This document shows, piece by piece, positions 54,454-63,470 of a DNA stretch of 64,000 nt. The position numbers were made by a program, and so were the translations under genes. Below the pieces are notes generated by a model. The model searched no databases. It was not told the origin of the DNA and saw only the letters and a program-made list of their open reading frames with translations. Positions within the stretch are counted from its first letter, which is position 1. Each line of letters starts with the position of its first letter. Location: the NCBI GenBank assembly GCA_964245425.1, contig CAXTMV010000003.1:1-64000 (forward strand). Reading direction: 5' to 3'. This DNA is from JACMLD01 sp964245425 (lineage in GTDB: Bacteria; Bacteroidota; Bacteroidia; Chitinophagales; Chitinophagaceae).

Positions 54454-55503
54454 ATGTGGCGCAGTAAAATGGCTGGTGTAGGAATGTATATCCCCAAAAA
54501 TGTATTTACCAATGATGATCTGACCCGGTACATGGATACCAGCGACGAGTGGATACAGGAGCGTACCGGCATCCGGGAACGGCATTACGCAGACCGCACC
54601 GCTGAAACAACCGCTACCATGGGTGTTGCCGCCGCCGCCATTGCCATTGAACGGGCAGGCATCAGCGCGCAGGATATTGATTTTATTGTTTTTGCCACGC
54701 TCAGCCCCGATTATTACTTTCCCGGTTGCGGCGTTTTGGTGCAGCGTGCCATGAAAATGAAGGAAATAGGCGCGCTGGACGTCAGGAACCAATGCAGCGG
54801 TTTTGTCTATGCGCTTAGTGTTGCAGACCAGTTTATAAAAACCGGCATGTATAAAAACATACTGGTTATTGGCAGTGAAAAACATTCTTTTGGGCTCGAT
54901 TTCAGCACCCGCGGACGCAATGTTTCTGTGATTTTTGGCGATGGCGCCGGTGCAGTAGTACTGCAACCTACTAACAATGAACAGCAGGGCATATTGAGCA
55001 CCCATTTACACAGCGACGGCGAAAGCGCGGAGATACTGGCTATGTACAATCCCGGTACCCATGCCAACCACTGGATAGATAAAAAGCTGGCCGATTTTGG
55101 CGACGCGGAAATCGGGGAGATGTTTATGAATGAAGCCATGCTGGAAAAGGCCCAGAACTTTCCTTATATGGACGGGCCGGCCGTATTTAAAAAAGCCGTG
55201 GTAAAATTTCCGGAAGTGATCATAGAAGCGCTGGCCGCCAATGGCTTGCAGCCTGACGCTATTGATATGCTGATCCCGCACCAGGCCAACCTGCGCATCA
55301 GCCAGTTTGTGCAGCAGAAACTGGGCCTGCGCGACGACCAGGTGCATAATAACATCCAGCAATATGGAAACACCACGGCGGCTTCCATACCCATCGCACT
55401 TTGCGAAGCCTGGGAGCAAGGCAAAATAAAAGAAGGCGATTTGGTTTGCCTGGCCGCCTTTGGCAGCGGATTTACCTGGGCCAGCGCCTTACTTAAATGG
55501 TAA
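54454..55503 (+). CDS. 3-oxoacyl-ACP synthase III (FabH-like)
   Basis: 349 residues from the ATG at 54454; an ATG at 54406 would add 16 residues that do not fit the family. It condenses an acyl-CoA with malonyl-ACP. The catalytic triad is visible: Cys114 in RNQCSGFVYAL, His in IPHQANLRIS and Asn in YGNTTAASIP. The N-terminus GVGMYIPKNVFTNDDLTRYM is typical. It is longer than usual FabH (about 320), with an insert around NEAMLEKAQNFPYMDGPAVF. It is not next to other fab genes, so it may serve a special lipid or be one of several FabH copies. A lipid kinase gene follows. Confidence 0.88.
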   Translation: MWRSKMAGVGMYIPKNVFTNDDLTRYMDTSDEWIQERTGIRERHYADRTAETTATMGVAAAAIAIERAGISAQDIDFIVFATLSPDYYFPGCGVLVQRAMKMKEIGALDVRNQCSGFVYALSVADQFIKTGMYKNILVIGSEKHSFGLDFSTRGRNVSVIFGDGAGAVVLQPTNNEQQGILSTHLHSDGESAEILAMYNPGTHANHWIDKKLADFGDAEIGEMFMNEAMLEKAQNFPYMDGPAVFKKAVVKFPEVIIEALAANGLQPDAIDMLIPHQANLRISQFVQQKLGLRDDQVHNNIQQYGNTTAASIPIALCEAWEQGKIKEGDLVCLAAFGSGFTWASALLKW

Positions 55504-55514
55504 CCGCAAAGGTT

Positions 55515-55567
55515 TCATCATTCATTGCTCATAGTCGTTTGTCGGCAAACGAACCATGAACGATGAT
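55515..55567. repeat. Intergenic palindrome related to 27613-27686
   Basis: TCATCATTCATTGCTCATAG plus TCGTTTG on the left is matched by CAAACGAACCATGAACGATGA on the right with a few gaps. The right end GAACCATGAACGATGA is shared with 27670-27686. It lies between fabH and the lipid kinase gene. Confidence 0.4.
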
Positions 55568-55582
55568 CTTTAAATTTTCTTC

Positions 55583-56491
55583 ATGCGAAAATTCATTTTT
55601 TTAATAAACCCGGTCTCCGGTACGGCATCTAAAAAAATGCTGCCTGATCTGATTGCAGCAGCTGCTAAAAAGCATTCGGCAGCATACGAAATATTGCCTA
55701 CGGTAGCCAGCGGCGATTATCATTTTATAAAGCAAAAAATAAAAGAAGGACTTTGTACGGATGTAATAATATGCGGTGGCGACGGCTCTGTGAATACGGT
55801 TGTGCAGGATCTGCGGTACACAGCCGTAAATTTTGGCATTGTGCCACTGGGCTCAGGAAACGGGCTGGCCCTGAGCGCCGGCATCTCCACCAAACCCGAG
55901 AAGGCATTGGAACTGGTTTTTACAGGCCAGCCAGCCGCTGTAGACGGGTTTCTTGTTAACAACGCTTTTGCCTGTATGTTGTGCGGTTTGGGTTTTGATG
56001 CACAGGTAGCACATGATTTTGCCAAACAGAAGAAGCGCGGCCTGTTCACCTATGCCAGCCAGTCGCTTAAGAATTTTTTTTCTGCCCGGCCCTACCCCTT
56101 TGAAATTGACCTTGGCGAAACCAATTTTACCACCGAAGCCTATTTTATCAGTGTCGCCAACAGCAACCAGTTTGGCAACAATGTTACCATTGCTCCAAAG
56201 GCAAGTTTATGTGATGGCCTGCTAGACATTGTAGTGGTCAGGAAAATGAGCAAAGCACAATTACCGCTGTCGCTGCTAAACCAGATTGCCGGCCGTAACC
56301 CGATAGCAAACCCCCATGCGCTGAAGAAATCGGGCATTATTTATTTACAGGCCGACCAGCTTACCATACAAAATAAAAAGGCAGCTCCCCTGCATATAGA
56401 TGGCGAGCCGCGTGAAACAGCGCAGCGGTTTACCATCCGCGTTATACCCAATTGTTTTAGGCTGATACAAAAGAAGAAGCTGAAAACGTGA
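55583..56491 (+). CDS. Diacylglycerol/lipid kinase family protein (YegS-like)
   Basis: 302 residues. The N-terminal nucleotide-binding region has FLINPVSGTASKK and the GGDGS motif (65-69). VPLGSGNGLALSAGI and the C-terminal half with SNQFGNNVTIAPKASLCDGL complete the DAGK catalytic fold. It phosphorylates a lipid such as diacylglycerol or sphingosine; Bacteroidota make sphingolipids, but the substrate cannot be told. It follows a FabH-like gene on the same strand. Confidence 0.88.
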   Translation: MRKFIFLINPVSGTASKKMLPDLIAAAAKKHSAAYEILPTVASGDYHFIKQKIKEGLCTDVIICGGDGSVNTVVQDLRYTAVNFGIVPLGSGNGLALSAGISTKPEKALELVFTGQPAAVDGFLVNNAFACMLCGLGFDAQVAHDFAKQKKRGLFTYASQSLKNFFSARPYPFEIDLGETNFTTEAYFISVANSNQFGNNVTIAPKASLCDGLLDIVVVRKMSKAQLPLSLLNQIAGRNPIANPHALKKSGIIYLQADQLTIQNKKAAPLHIDGEPRETAQRFTIRVIPNCFRLIQKKKLKT

Positions 56492-56555
56492 TAAATGTAA
56501 CAAAGCCGGAAATGATACGGAAATCAGACATCAGCATATCAGGCAGCAGCCATCA

Positions 56556-58811
56556 TTAGGGTTTCTTATGCGCCGTACTGTCTTTCCGCTGCAGAAAAGA
56601 CGAAAACACGTTGAAGCTTTTGCTGTTGTTGTCGTTGTCCAGTGCCTCCAGTATATTTATTTTTTCCCGTTGGGTGAGGTGAAAATTCAAGGCAGCCTTT
56701 GCATCTGCCGACCTGGCTTCGTATTGAAAAGCAACCCGGTACAGGTTATTGTTCAATAGCTGTTCCGTAAGGCCAAATGTATTGTCCTGGCTGTATTCCT
56801 GCATTTTATACCAGTTGTATTGCAGTAATAACATGGGTTTTGTTATCAGTTCAGAAACATTGGTTGATTCATAAGGATCGTCCCAGCCGCCGGCTTTCCG
56901 ATCGCGTATCTGCAGCATCACTACTCCGGCTGTATTCTTTTGCAGCCAGTCTTTGAATACCTCGGTAAAGCGGAGGGCCGTTTCCGGTCCGTAGTTATCG
57001 CGAAGGCCTGCATCCATCACATCGATAACTGGTGCAGAGGGCAGCCATACATTGGGCAATACGTATGGAAAAGTAGCATTCATCCGCAGTGCGGTCAGCA
57101 AGCGCATGTTCATGGGATTTTGCCGGGCAAAAAGGGCTGCAAAATCAACGCCATCCGGATCGGGTGCGGTACTGCGGGTGCTGTCGTATTGCGGCATCAT
57201 TAAGAAACTGACCGGCTGCGTGCTGATGATCATTTTGCGGCCGTCTCTTGTAATCACCGCATTAAACATCATCAGGGGTGTTTTCGCATCGTGTTCATCA
57301 CGAACAATGTCTTTCAGTTGGCGGTCAAGCAGGTTGCGGGTGTTTTCCCGCAGCTTTTCTTCAAAAGCATATCCCCGGTCCTTAATATAAAAATAGTCGC
57401 CTATCTTAAATTTCTGTGCAGGCGCCGCCATATCCCTGGCTACAAATGAGGAGAACGTTGGGTTTAGCAGGTCTTTGGAAATATCATCCACGTATTTGTG
57501 GCTGTAGAGGTACAGGTTTTTGCCTGCTGATCGTTCGCGCGCCAGCTCGCGGTAATATGCCGCCCCCAGCATCCCGCCCGATGCACCGGTAATCAGAAAG
57601 GTTTTATCCATCAGCCTGCCTCCGCATAAACTGTCGAGCCGCTGCAAAACACTTAATGTAAAAGTGGCGCTGCGTGTGCCGCCACCGCTCACGTTAATGA
57701 TAAACAGGATAGGCTTTTCTTCTTTTTGTTTTTTCTTCCAGTTTTCCAGCACCTGTATCATCTGCTGTTTGTCCTGCTCCATGCGCTGCGGCGTACAAAG
57801 CGCCTTTAATCCTTCCCGGCTGTAATCGGCTCGCTCTATTGTTTTAGCGTAGTTTAAACCATATGCTTTGTTGGTAGGGTCAATTACCTGGTATACATAC
57901 AAAACATTCAGCAGTATTACCAGCAATACGAAAAAAGGTACGCTCCAGCTTTGCAGGAAATAGGAGAAGGCGCCGGCTACTGCTACCAATATGGCAAAAA
58001 ACAGGGTAATACTGGCCGCTGCCGGCAATTGAAAAATATGGTGGTCGAGAAAAAACCCTACTGTTATCAGGAAAATAAATGCAATAAACACAGACAGCAT
58101 GGCCGCAAAATTATGGCGGCTGAAAATGGTATCAATAAAGATGGAACTGTAATGGGCCACATCACGTACAGGCCTGACCGTAAATGGCGTGTTGAGGTAG
58201 GAACTGACTTTTATCAGCCGGCTGCCCCCACTGGTAAGCGCTACCTGCGGACGAAAAACACTTTTAAATTCAGCAGGATGCTGGATCAGCGCTGCCATGC
58301 GCTGGGTAATACTGCGGTCTGCGCGGAAAAAATATAAAAAAGAAAGAACAATAATTAATATAAGGCCCAGCAGGAAGCCGCCAATCAAAGCAAATATCTG
58401 CCAGTTGGAACTGAGCTCGCGGTATTTATTGAAATAGACAACTTCTCCAAAATAGAAAAACAGGAACGATAAAGGTATCAGGCTGTTGTTAATACAGTAT
58501 TTTAAGAACGGACGGGTAGTAGTAGCAAGAAATTTAAAATGACGGCAGAATAAAATAAAAGTAGTGATGTTCCAGCTCATGATAAAGACGGCGGCAGACA
58601 TACCTACAATACCAGCGCTCATTGCATTTACATTACCCAGGTATTCCGGCGACAGGTAAAGTGAGTTAACACCATATGCTTTCATAAAGCTGCCACCAAC
58701 AGCAGCAAAAAGGATAAACCAGAATACCAGCAACACCTGGAATTTCTTAAAATGCAGCAACAGCAGCTGAACAGGAAATGAATAGAATATGGCCCGCACA
58801 GATTGCTTCAT
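56556..58811 (-). CDS. Membrane-anchored patatin-like phospholipase
   Basis: 751 residues from the ATG at 58811 (an ATG at 58838 is possible). The first 330 residues hold about eight hydrophobic segments in two groups. The rest is a patatin-like domain: INVSGGGTRSATFTLSVLQR (oxyanion hole), TGASGGMLGAAYYREL (nucleophile Ser) and VMDAGLRDNYG (Asp of the dyad; Ala in the usual DGG/DGA position 2). The catalytic part would face the cytoplasm or periplasm depending on topology. It probably hydrolyses membrane lipids. It is a single gene; no toxin-system partners are seen nearby. Confidence 0.85.
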   Translation of the reverse strand: MKQSVRAIFYSFPVQLLLLHFKKFQVLLVFWFILFAAVGGSFMKAYGVNSLYLSPEYLGNVNAMSAGIVGMSAAVFIMSWNITTFILFCRHFKFLATTTRPFLKYCINNSLIPLSFLFFYFGEVVYFNKYRELSSNWQIFALIGGFLLGLILIIVLSFLYFFRADRSITQRMAALIQHPAEFKSVFRPQVALTSGGSRLIKVSSYLNTPFTVRPVRDVAHYSSIFIDTIFSRHNFAAMLSVFIAFIFLITVGFFLDHHIFQLPAAASITLFFAILVAVAGAFSYFLQSWSVPFFVLLVILLNVLYVYQVIDPTNKAYGLNYAKTIERADYSREGLKALCTPQRMEQDKQQMIQVLENWKKKQKEEKPILFIINVSGGGTRSATFTLSVLQRLDSLCGGRLMDKTFLITGASGGMLGAAYYRELARERSAGKNLYLYSHKYVDDISKDLLNPTFSSFVARDMAAPAQKFKIGDYFYIKDRGYAFEEKLRENTRNLLDRQLKDIVRDEHDAKTPLMMFNAVITRDGRKMIISTQPVSFLMMPQYDSTRSTAPDPDGVDFAALFARQNPMNMRLLTALRMNATFPYVLPNVWLPSAPVIDVMDAGLRDNYGPETALRFTEVFKDWLQKNTAGVVMLQIRDRKAGGWDDPYESTNVSELITKPMLLLQYNWYKMQEYSQDNTFGLTEQLLNNNLYRVAFQYEARSADAKAALNFHLTQREKINILEALDNDNNSKSFNVFSSFLQRKDSTAHKKP

Positions 58812-58906
58812 GGTAGGTAATAAAAAAGTAAAGTACAAAAATTTGGCGGGAAAAGAAAGCTATCAGCTATCAGCGACGAGCGCTTAGCAGGAAATTTAAC
58901 CGGGGT

Positions 58907-59971
58907 TCATCTTTTAGCCACCGCAGCCCTCACCAAATACAGCATCCATACCATTGTAAGCAGGTACAACATGCCCACTACCTGGTGCAACTGTGCCAGC
59001 CAATCGAACAATACCCAGCGATTGGGAATGATGGATGTGCTGCTGACGACGGCCCAGATGCCAAGGGTGGCCTGTAACAAAATCAGCAAAACAGGCAGCC
59101 ATTTTGTTTTTTTCAGCGCGGCAGAAGAAAAGTACATCCGGCCTGCCTGCACGGTCCAGGCAAGTGTAAGCGCAACCAGTAGATATGCCAGGCCCCGGTG
59201 TATAAAATGTACCGTAATCTTATTTTCAACCAGGTTAATGGCGGGGGTAAACAATTGCTGTGGCAGCCAGCTGCCATTGATGGTTGGCCAAGTGGGGGCT
59301 GCATTGGCCGCTTTGTGGCCTGCCATCAGTGCACCATAGATAAGCTGAAAGAACAATACACCGATGATCAGCCAGGTAGTGCTGCGCAGCGCCGTGTTTT
59401 TTACCAGCTGTTTACGGGGTACAGATAAATAAAGCGAAAACCACCAGGCATAGCAAATCAACACCAGTGCAAAAACAAAATGCAGGGCCAGTTTCAGCGG
59501 CTTTACATAGATCATATCATCTGTAAGGCCGCTTTTTACCATTATCCAGCCAATGGCGCCCTGTAACGCGCCCAGTAAAAACAATATCAGCAAAGGTTTT
59601 ATCATGGATGCCTGCAGGTATTTTTTTGCCAGCAGGTAAACAAAGCCCACCACGAACACGATGCTGATAAGCCTGGCCCATTCGCGGTGCAACCATTCCC
59701 AGAAATAAATAAATTTATAATTACTGATGCTGAAATCTGCATTCAGCAGCTGGTATTGCGGGGTATGCTGGTATTTTGTAAAGGCGATCAACCATTGCTG
59801 CTCGGAAAGAGGCGGTAGCGCCCCTTCCACCACTTTCCATTCGGTAATGGAAAGGCCAGCGCCGGTTAGCCGGGTAATACCACCTAGTATTACCTGTACC
59901 AGCAGCATACATACACCAATATATATCCAGTTGGCAACTGCTTTCTGGCCTTTTGGAAAAGCATTCATCAT
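58907..59971 (-). CDS. ctaA: Haem A synthase (COX15/CtaA)
   Basis: 354 residues with eight membrane segments, the alpha-proteobacterial/mitochondrial length class. It oxidises haem O to haem A for cytochrome oxidase. The conserved features are GGITRLTGAGLSITEWKVV, WEWLHREWAR (His ligand), LALHFVFAL (His), GALMAGHKAANAAPTWP, HFIHRGLAYL (His) and LHQVVGMLYL (His). It lies 25 bases after the DsrE gene and probably shares its transcript, downstream of a cytochrome c gene. Confidence 0.93.
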   Translation of the reverse strand: MMNAFPKGQKAVANWIYIGVCMLLVQVILGGITRLTGAGLSITEWKVVEGALPPLSEQQWLIAFTKYQHTPQYQLLNADFSISNYKFIYFWEWLHREWARLISIVFVVGFVYLLAKKYLQASMIKPLLILFLLGALQGAIGWIMVKSGLTDDMIYVKPLKLALHFVFALVLICYAWWFSLYLSVPRKQLVKNTALRSTTWLIIGVLFFQLIYGALMAGHKAANAAPTWPTINGSWLPQQLFTPAINLVENKITVHFIHRGLAYLLVALTLAWTVQAGRMYFSSAALKKTKWLPVLLILLQATLGIWAVVSSTSIIPNRWVLFDWLAQLHQVVGMLYLLTMVWMLYLVRAAVAKR

Positions 59972-59996
59972 AGCGGCGCAAAGGTAGGTCAGAAGA

Positions 59997-60413
59997 TCAT
60001 TCCCCCGCTTTTATATAGCTCCATCCATCTTCCTGTTTGCCCACTACTTCCATTACGCCATTGGGTACAATATTGGCAACCGGTACCAACTGGCTGGCCT
60101 CAATATTATTCTTACGCATAGAGTTGGCACAGGCGGCAAAACCAACACCCTGTTTGCTTTTCAGATCTTCCATCATGGGCAGCAAAACCGTTTTGTCTTT
60201 GACCAGCATAAAAATGGCTGCCCCATGGCATACAACTTCTATTTTGGTACCGGCAGCATCTTTCAGCACATTGGCAATCTGCCGCAGCATGGTGCGTTGT
60301 TCTGCCGTATCGGCGCTGGTAATCTCAAAAACCACCTTATGCTGTTTTGTTTGCGCCCCTGCAGTAATGGCCATACTGCCGGCCAGCAGCGTAAGAAGAA
60401 ACATTTTTTTCAT
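59997..60413 (-). CDS. Exported DsrE-family protein
   Basis: 138 residues from the ATG at 60413, which starts a signal peptide (MKKMFLLTLLAGSMAITAGA); the open frame runs 63 bases further upstream without support. The DsrE/F-like domain is shown by HKVVFEITSADTAEQRTMLR, IEVVCHGAAIFMLV and GVGFAACANSMRKNNI, in which Cys and Asn residues match sulfur-relay proteins of this fold. Most DsrE proteins are cytoplasmic; this one is periplasmic. It follows a TsdA-like cytochrome gene and two YeeE/YedE-type genes, which suggests handling of reduced sulfur. Confidence 0.83.
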   Translation of the reverse strand: MKKMFLLTLLAGSMAITAGAQTKQHKVVFEITSADTAEQRTMLRQIANVLKDAAGTKIEVVCHGAAIFMLVKDKTVLLPMMEDLKSKQGVGFAACANSMRKNNIEASQLVPVANIVPNGVMEVVGKQEDGWSYIKAGE

Positions 60414-60494
60414 GCTGATTATTTTTATTGATAAAGATTGGGTAAAAGTAGGCTGAAATAAACGGCGTTCATGCACGGCCGGCTGTAACCGGGT

Positions 60495-61526
60495 TTATTT
60501 TTGTTTTGATAGGGTGGCGCTGCGGGCTTTTTTTATCGGTTCAAAAGGGCCATACTTGTGCTGCTGTTCAGAAAATCCATCGATATAAGGGCCGAACGGG
60601 TAATCAAAAGCCTTTTTTGTTATATCGGGCCAATCCTCCGTAAATTTTTTGTCGGGCCTTGGTTGCGAGTTGATAAAGGCCGCCAGGTCCCAGGCTTCTT
60701 CGTTACTGAGTTGCGGCTGCTCATGGGTGGCAATGCCATAGGGCATATTATCTTTTACATAGGCAGCCAGTTTGGAAAGCCGGTACAAGCCCGCGCCCGT
60801 ATTATAGCTGTGCATACCCCATAAGGGCGGATAAATATAACTGCTGCTGTCATAATTCGGTTGTCCCTCACCGGCAGCACCATGGCAGCGGCTGCATTGC
60901 TGTGCATAGATCTGCTCCCCTTTTGTGGTGCTGGCCGCCCGATCCATAAAAGCAAGATCTGTTAAACCCGTACCGGCAAGCTGTGTATTTTTCGGCACAT
61001 TTTTGCCCAGCCAGTTAATGTACAGCACCATGGCCTGCATTTCCTTACTCTGGCTGTCGATCATTTTTCCGTTCAGGCTTCTTTGCAGGCAATCGTTGAT
61101 CCGGAATTCAATGGATTCTATCCTGCCGCTTCTTGGCTTGAACTGCGGGTAAGTAGCGGCCACCGCCGCTAGGCAATTGCCATACAGCTTAGCACCGGCA
61201 TCTACATGACAATTCTGGCAATTCATCCCATTGGTAATGGCAGCCACCGTTCCTTTAGGCCCCAGGTAAGTAGCAGTATGGGCAATCAGCTGCCTGCCGT
61301 ACTGAATCATAGGGGCCAGCGGATTGTTGCCCAGGTTATTGATATCCGGCGCCTGCCATTCTACGGCCGTTAACGGTGATAGAGGCAGGTTTTTCTTTTC
61401 TGCGGGCGCATCCCCCAATTGCTGCCATACGCCAATGGCCGTTGCCATAAAAAGCAGCACAGGAAACCAGTTGGATCTGAAAAATGAAGACACGAGTTGA
61501 TAAATATTACGATGATGAATATACAT
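60495..61526 (-). CDS. Dihaem cytochrome c, TsdA-like thiosulfate dehydrogenase
   Basis: 343 residues. An N-terminal membrane anchor or signal (about 19-36) is followed by two c-type haem sites: C103-QN-C106-H107 and C211-SR-C214-H215. RINDCLQRSLNGK (Cys146) matches the segment of TsdA that supplies the unusual Cys ligand to the active-site haem, and NMPYG gives a Met for the second haem. TsdA oxidises thiosulfate to tetrathionate or the reverse. The gene lies with two YeeE/YedE-like sulfur transporters and DsrE on one strand. Function as TsdA is inferred from the motifs and context. Confidence 0.83.
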   Translation of the reverse strand: MYIHHRNIYQLVSSFFRSNWFPVLLFMATAIGVWQQLGDAPAEKKNLPLSPLTAVEWQAPDINNLGNNPLAPMIQYGRQLIAHTATYLGPKGTVAAITNGMNCQNCHVDAGAKLYGNCLAAVAATYPQFKPRSGRIESIEFRINDCLQRSLNGKMIDSQSKEMQAMVLYINWLGKNVPKNTQLAGTGLTDLAFMDRAASTTKGEQIYAQQCSRCHGAAGEGQPNYDSSSYIYPPLWGMHSYNTGAGLYRLSKLAAYVKDNMPYGIATHEQPQLSNEEAWDLAAFINSQPRPDKKFTEDWPDITKKAFDYPFGPYIDGFSEQQHKYGPFEPIKKARSATLSKQK

Positions 61527-61530
61527 TAAT

Positions 61531-61620
61531 ATGGCTGATTTTGTGATTGCGGGCGCTGGAGATTTCTATTGGCTGCAGCAAATCCAACAATCAGCCATCC
61601 GGCATCAATCACATCAGCCA
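61531..61620. repeat. Hairpin between the DUF6691 and cytochrome genes
   Basis: ATGGCTGATTTTGTGATTG (near 61531) is matched by CAATCACATCAGCCAT at the other end (to about 61620), with a 3-base bulge. The loop is long. It lies inside the presumed sulfur operon and may reduce read-through or stabilise the mRNA. Confidence 0.4.
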
Positions 61621-62130
61621 TCATCTCGGTAGTCTATTTTGCCAATAGCCAAATACCCAGGTGCCGGCCACTGCACTTAATAAGGGAACGATGATGATGG
61701 CGGCACCGGTTCCTATCTGTGCAAACAAGGGGCCCGGGCAGGCACCGGTTAGCGCCCATCCAAAACCAAATAACAGGCCGCCGTATACCTGTCCTTTATT
61801 GAATTTTTTTGCCGGCAGTACAATTGCTTCTCCTGCCAGGGTTTTGATGCGAAATCTTTTTATCAGCCATACAGACAGAATGCCGGTTGTTACGGCGGAA
61901 CCCAGCACACCATACATCTGAAAGCTTTGCAGCCGGAACATTTCCTGTATGTGAAACCAGGAAATGACTTCCGATTTAACCAGCAAAATGCCAAACCAGG
62001 TGCCGGCCAGTATATATTTCAGGACGAATAAAAGACCCGGCGCCGCTGCAGCCCCGGTGGCGCCCATTTCAAAATCGTGTACGGCTGCCGTTTCCTGCTG
62101 AACAGCGGTTTTTATATGGCTGGTTTGCAT
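61621..62130 (-). CDS. DUF6691/YeeE-YedE family membrane protein
   Basis: 169 residues with four to five membrane segments. GLLFGFGWALTGACPGPLFAQIG carries the conserved Cys in a Gly-rich loop, as in YeeE-type sulfur transporters. The pair of small YeeE/YedE halves is common in Bacteroidota and appears to form one transporter for thiosulfate or sulfane sulfur. It lies 9 bases after the partner gene at 62140-62709. The first 30 residues are a polar extension. Confidence 0.87.
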   Translation of the reverse strand: MQTSHIKTAVQQETAAVHDFEMGATGAAAAPGLLFVLKYILAGTWFGILLVKSEVISWFHIQEMFRLQSFQMYGVLGSAVTTGILSVWLIKRFRIKTLAGEAIVLPAKKFNKGQVYGGLLFGFGWALTGACPGPLFAQIGTGAAIIIVPLLSAVAGTWVFGYWQNRLPR

Positions 62131-62139
62131 AACGGTGTA

Positions 62140-62709
62140 TTATAAACGAAGAATAAAAGGTAAAATAAGGTTTGCCATAATAAATCCACCCGCCATAAAA
62201 AAGGTGGTGGCCACCAGTGATGGCCATTGCAGGTTAGACAGGCCCATAATGGCGTGCCCGGACGTGCATCCCCCTGCATACCGGGTGCCAAAACCAACCA
62301 AAAAACCGCCCACTACCATCAGCAAAAACCCACGCCGGGTTAACAGTGCCTGCCAGTTAAAGAGTTCAGCCGGCACCAGGTTGCTGAAATCGCCGATGCC
62401 ATCGCCGTGCAGTTCTTTTGCCAGCGCGGGTGCGATGCTAATTGCTTGCGGGTTTCTTAAAAAAGACGCGGCCACAAAGCCGCCTAGTAAAATACCTGCA
62501 ACAAAAAACAAATTCCAGGCTTCCTTTTTCCAGTTATAGTTAAAAAATGAAATGCCGGCAGGAAAACAGGCCGCGCAAATATGCCGCAGCGACGAAGAAA
62601 TACCGAATGTTTTGTTGCCGGTTATCAGTAAGAGCGGTACCGTCAGGCCGATAAGCGGCCCGGCCAGCCACCAGGGCCAGGGTTGTTTTATCCACACTGC
62701 TATATTCAT
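62140..62709 (-). CDS. YeeE/YedE family transporter subunit
   Basis: 189 residues from the ATG at 62709 (MNIAVWIKQPWPWWLAGPLI). The open frame reaches 62799, but the extra 30 residues are not family-like. Features are ISSSLRHICAACFPAG, then GGFLVGFGTRYAGGCTSGHA with the conserved Cys and His, and IMGLSNLQWPSLVAT. Together with the next gene it should form a complete sulfur-compound channel. It is first in the gene order YeeE, DUF6691, TsdA-like, DsrE, ctaA. Confidence 0.88.
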   Translation of the reverse strand: MNIAVWIKQPWPWWLAGPLIGLTVPLLLITGNKTFGISSSLRHICAACFPAGISFFNYNWKKEAWNLFFVAGILLGGFVAASFLRNPQAISIAPALAKELHGDGIGDFSNLVPAELFNWQALLTRRGFLLMVVGGFLVGFGTRYAGGCTSGHAIMGLSNLQWPSLVATTFFMAGGFIMANLILPFILRL

Positions 62710-62836
62710 GGTACTTGCTATAAGACGTAAAGATCGGAAAATAAAATCAGATACTTCCTGTTGCCTATTCGCGCATGGGGATAAAAACCCGGCAGGCATA
62801 CAACCGGCCTGTATTATTTTTGAACAAAGACCAGGC

Positions 62837-63445
62837 GTGTTAAAGACAAGGTTCCAGGATGTATTGATAGAAGCGGGCTGCGATGAGGCAGGCAGGGGTT
62901 GTTATGCCGGGCCCGTATTTGCTGCAGCCGTTGTTTTGCCACCCGATTTTTTTCACCCGCTGCTGAACGATTCAAAACAGCTCAGTGCGGAAGAAAGATA
63001 TGAACTGCGTCCGCTGATAGAACAAAAAGCCATTGATTGTGCCGTGGGTGTGGTGGGCGAAGCGGAGATTGATACCCTTAATATTTTATGGGCTTCTGTA
63101 AAAGCCATGCACATTGCCGTTGGCAAATTAAAAAAGATAAAACCCGGGTTGCTGCTGATAGACGGTAACAGGTTTAAAAAATATAAGCGCACCCCCCACC
63201 AGTGTATTATTAAAGGCGACAGTCTTTATGCGTCTATTGCGGCTGCCAGTATATTGGCCAAAACCTACCGAGACGATTATATGGTTGAATTGCATGAGCA
63301 ATTTCCGCAGTACCAATGGAACAGCAATAAAGGCTATGGCACAGAACTGCATCGCAAAGCCATAGAAGAACATGGCACCTGCATCCATCACCGGAAAAGT
63401 TTTAATATCCTGCCCCGCCGCTTTTCTGAACAACCAGGCCAATAA
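62837..63445 (+). CDS. rnhB: Ribonuclease HII
   Basis: 202 residues starting at the GTG at 62837 (VLKTRFQDVLIEAGCDEAGR), the only reasonable start near the family N-terminus. The longer frame to 62552 overlaps the YeeE gene and has no homology. The DEDD active site is D16-E17 in CDEAGRG, Asp in LLLIDGN and Asp in IKGDSLYASIAAASILAKTY. It removes RNA from RNA-DNA hybrids and single ribonucleotides. It ends 25 bases from the convergent S9 gene. Confidence 0.93.
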   Translation: MLKTRFQDVLIEAGCDEAGRGCYAGPVFAAAVVLPPDFFHPLLNDSKQLSAEERYELRPLIEQKAIDCAVGVVGEAEIDTLNILWASVKAMHIAVGKLKKIKPGLLLIDGNRFKKYKRTPHQCIIKGDSLYASIAAASILAKTYRDDYMVELHEQFPQYQWNSNKGYGTELHRKAIEEHGTCIHHRKSFNILPRRFSEQPGQ

Positions 63446-63470
63446 TAGGTGCCGGCCAACGTTGCTGCGC

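Noticed and set aside
56556..58811. CBASS-type anti-phage effector (patatin domain)
   Set aside because: No cGAS/DncV-like cyclase or ancillary CBASS gene lies nearby, and the large multi-helix N-terminus fits membrane patatins of unknown role.
62552..62836. N-terminal extension of the rnhB frame
   Set aside because: It overlaps the YeeE gene on the other strand, and RNase HII homology starts at the GTG at 62837.
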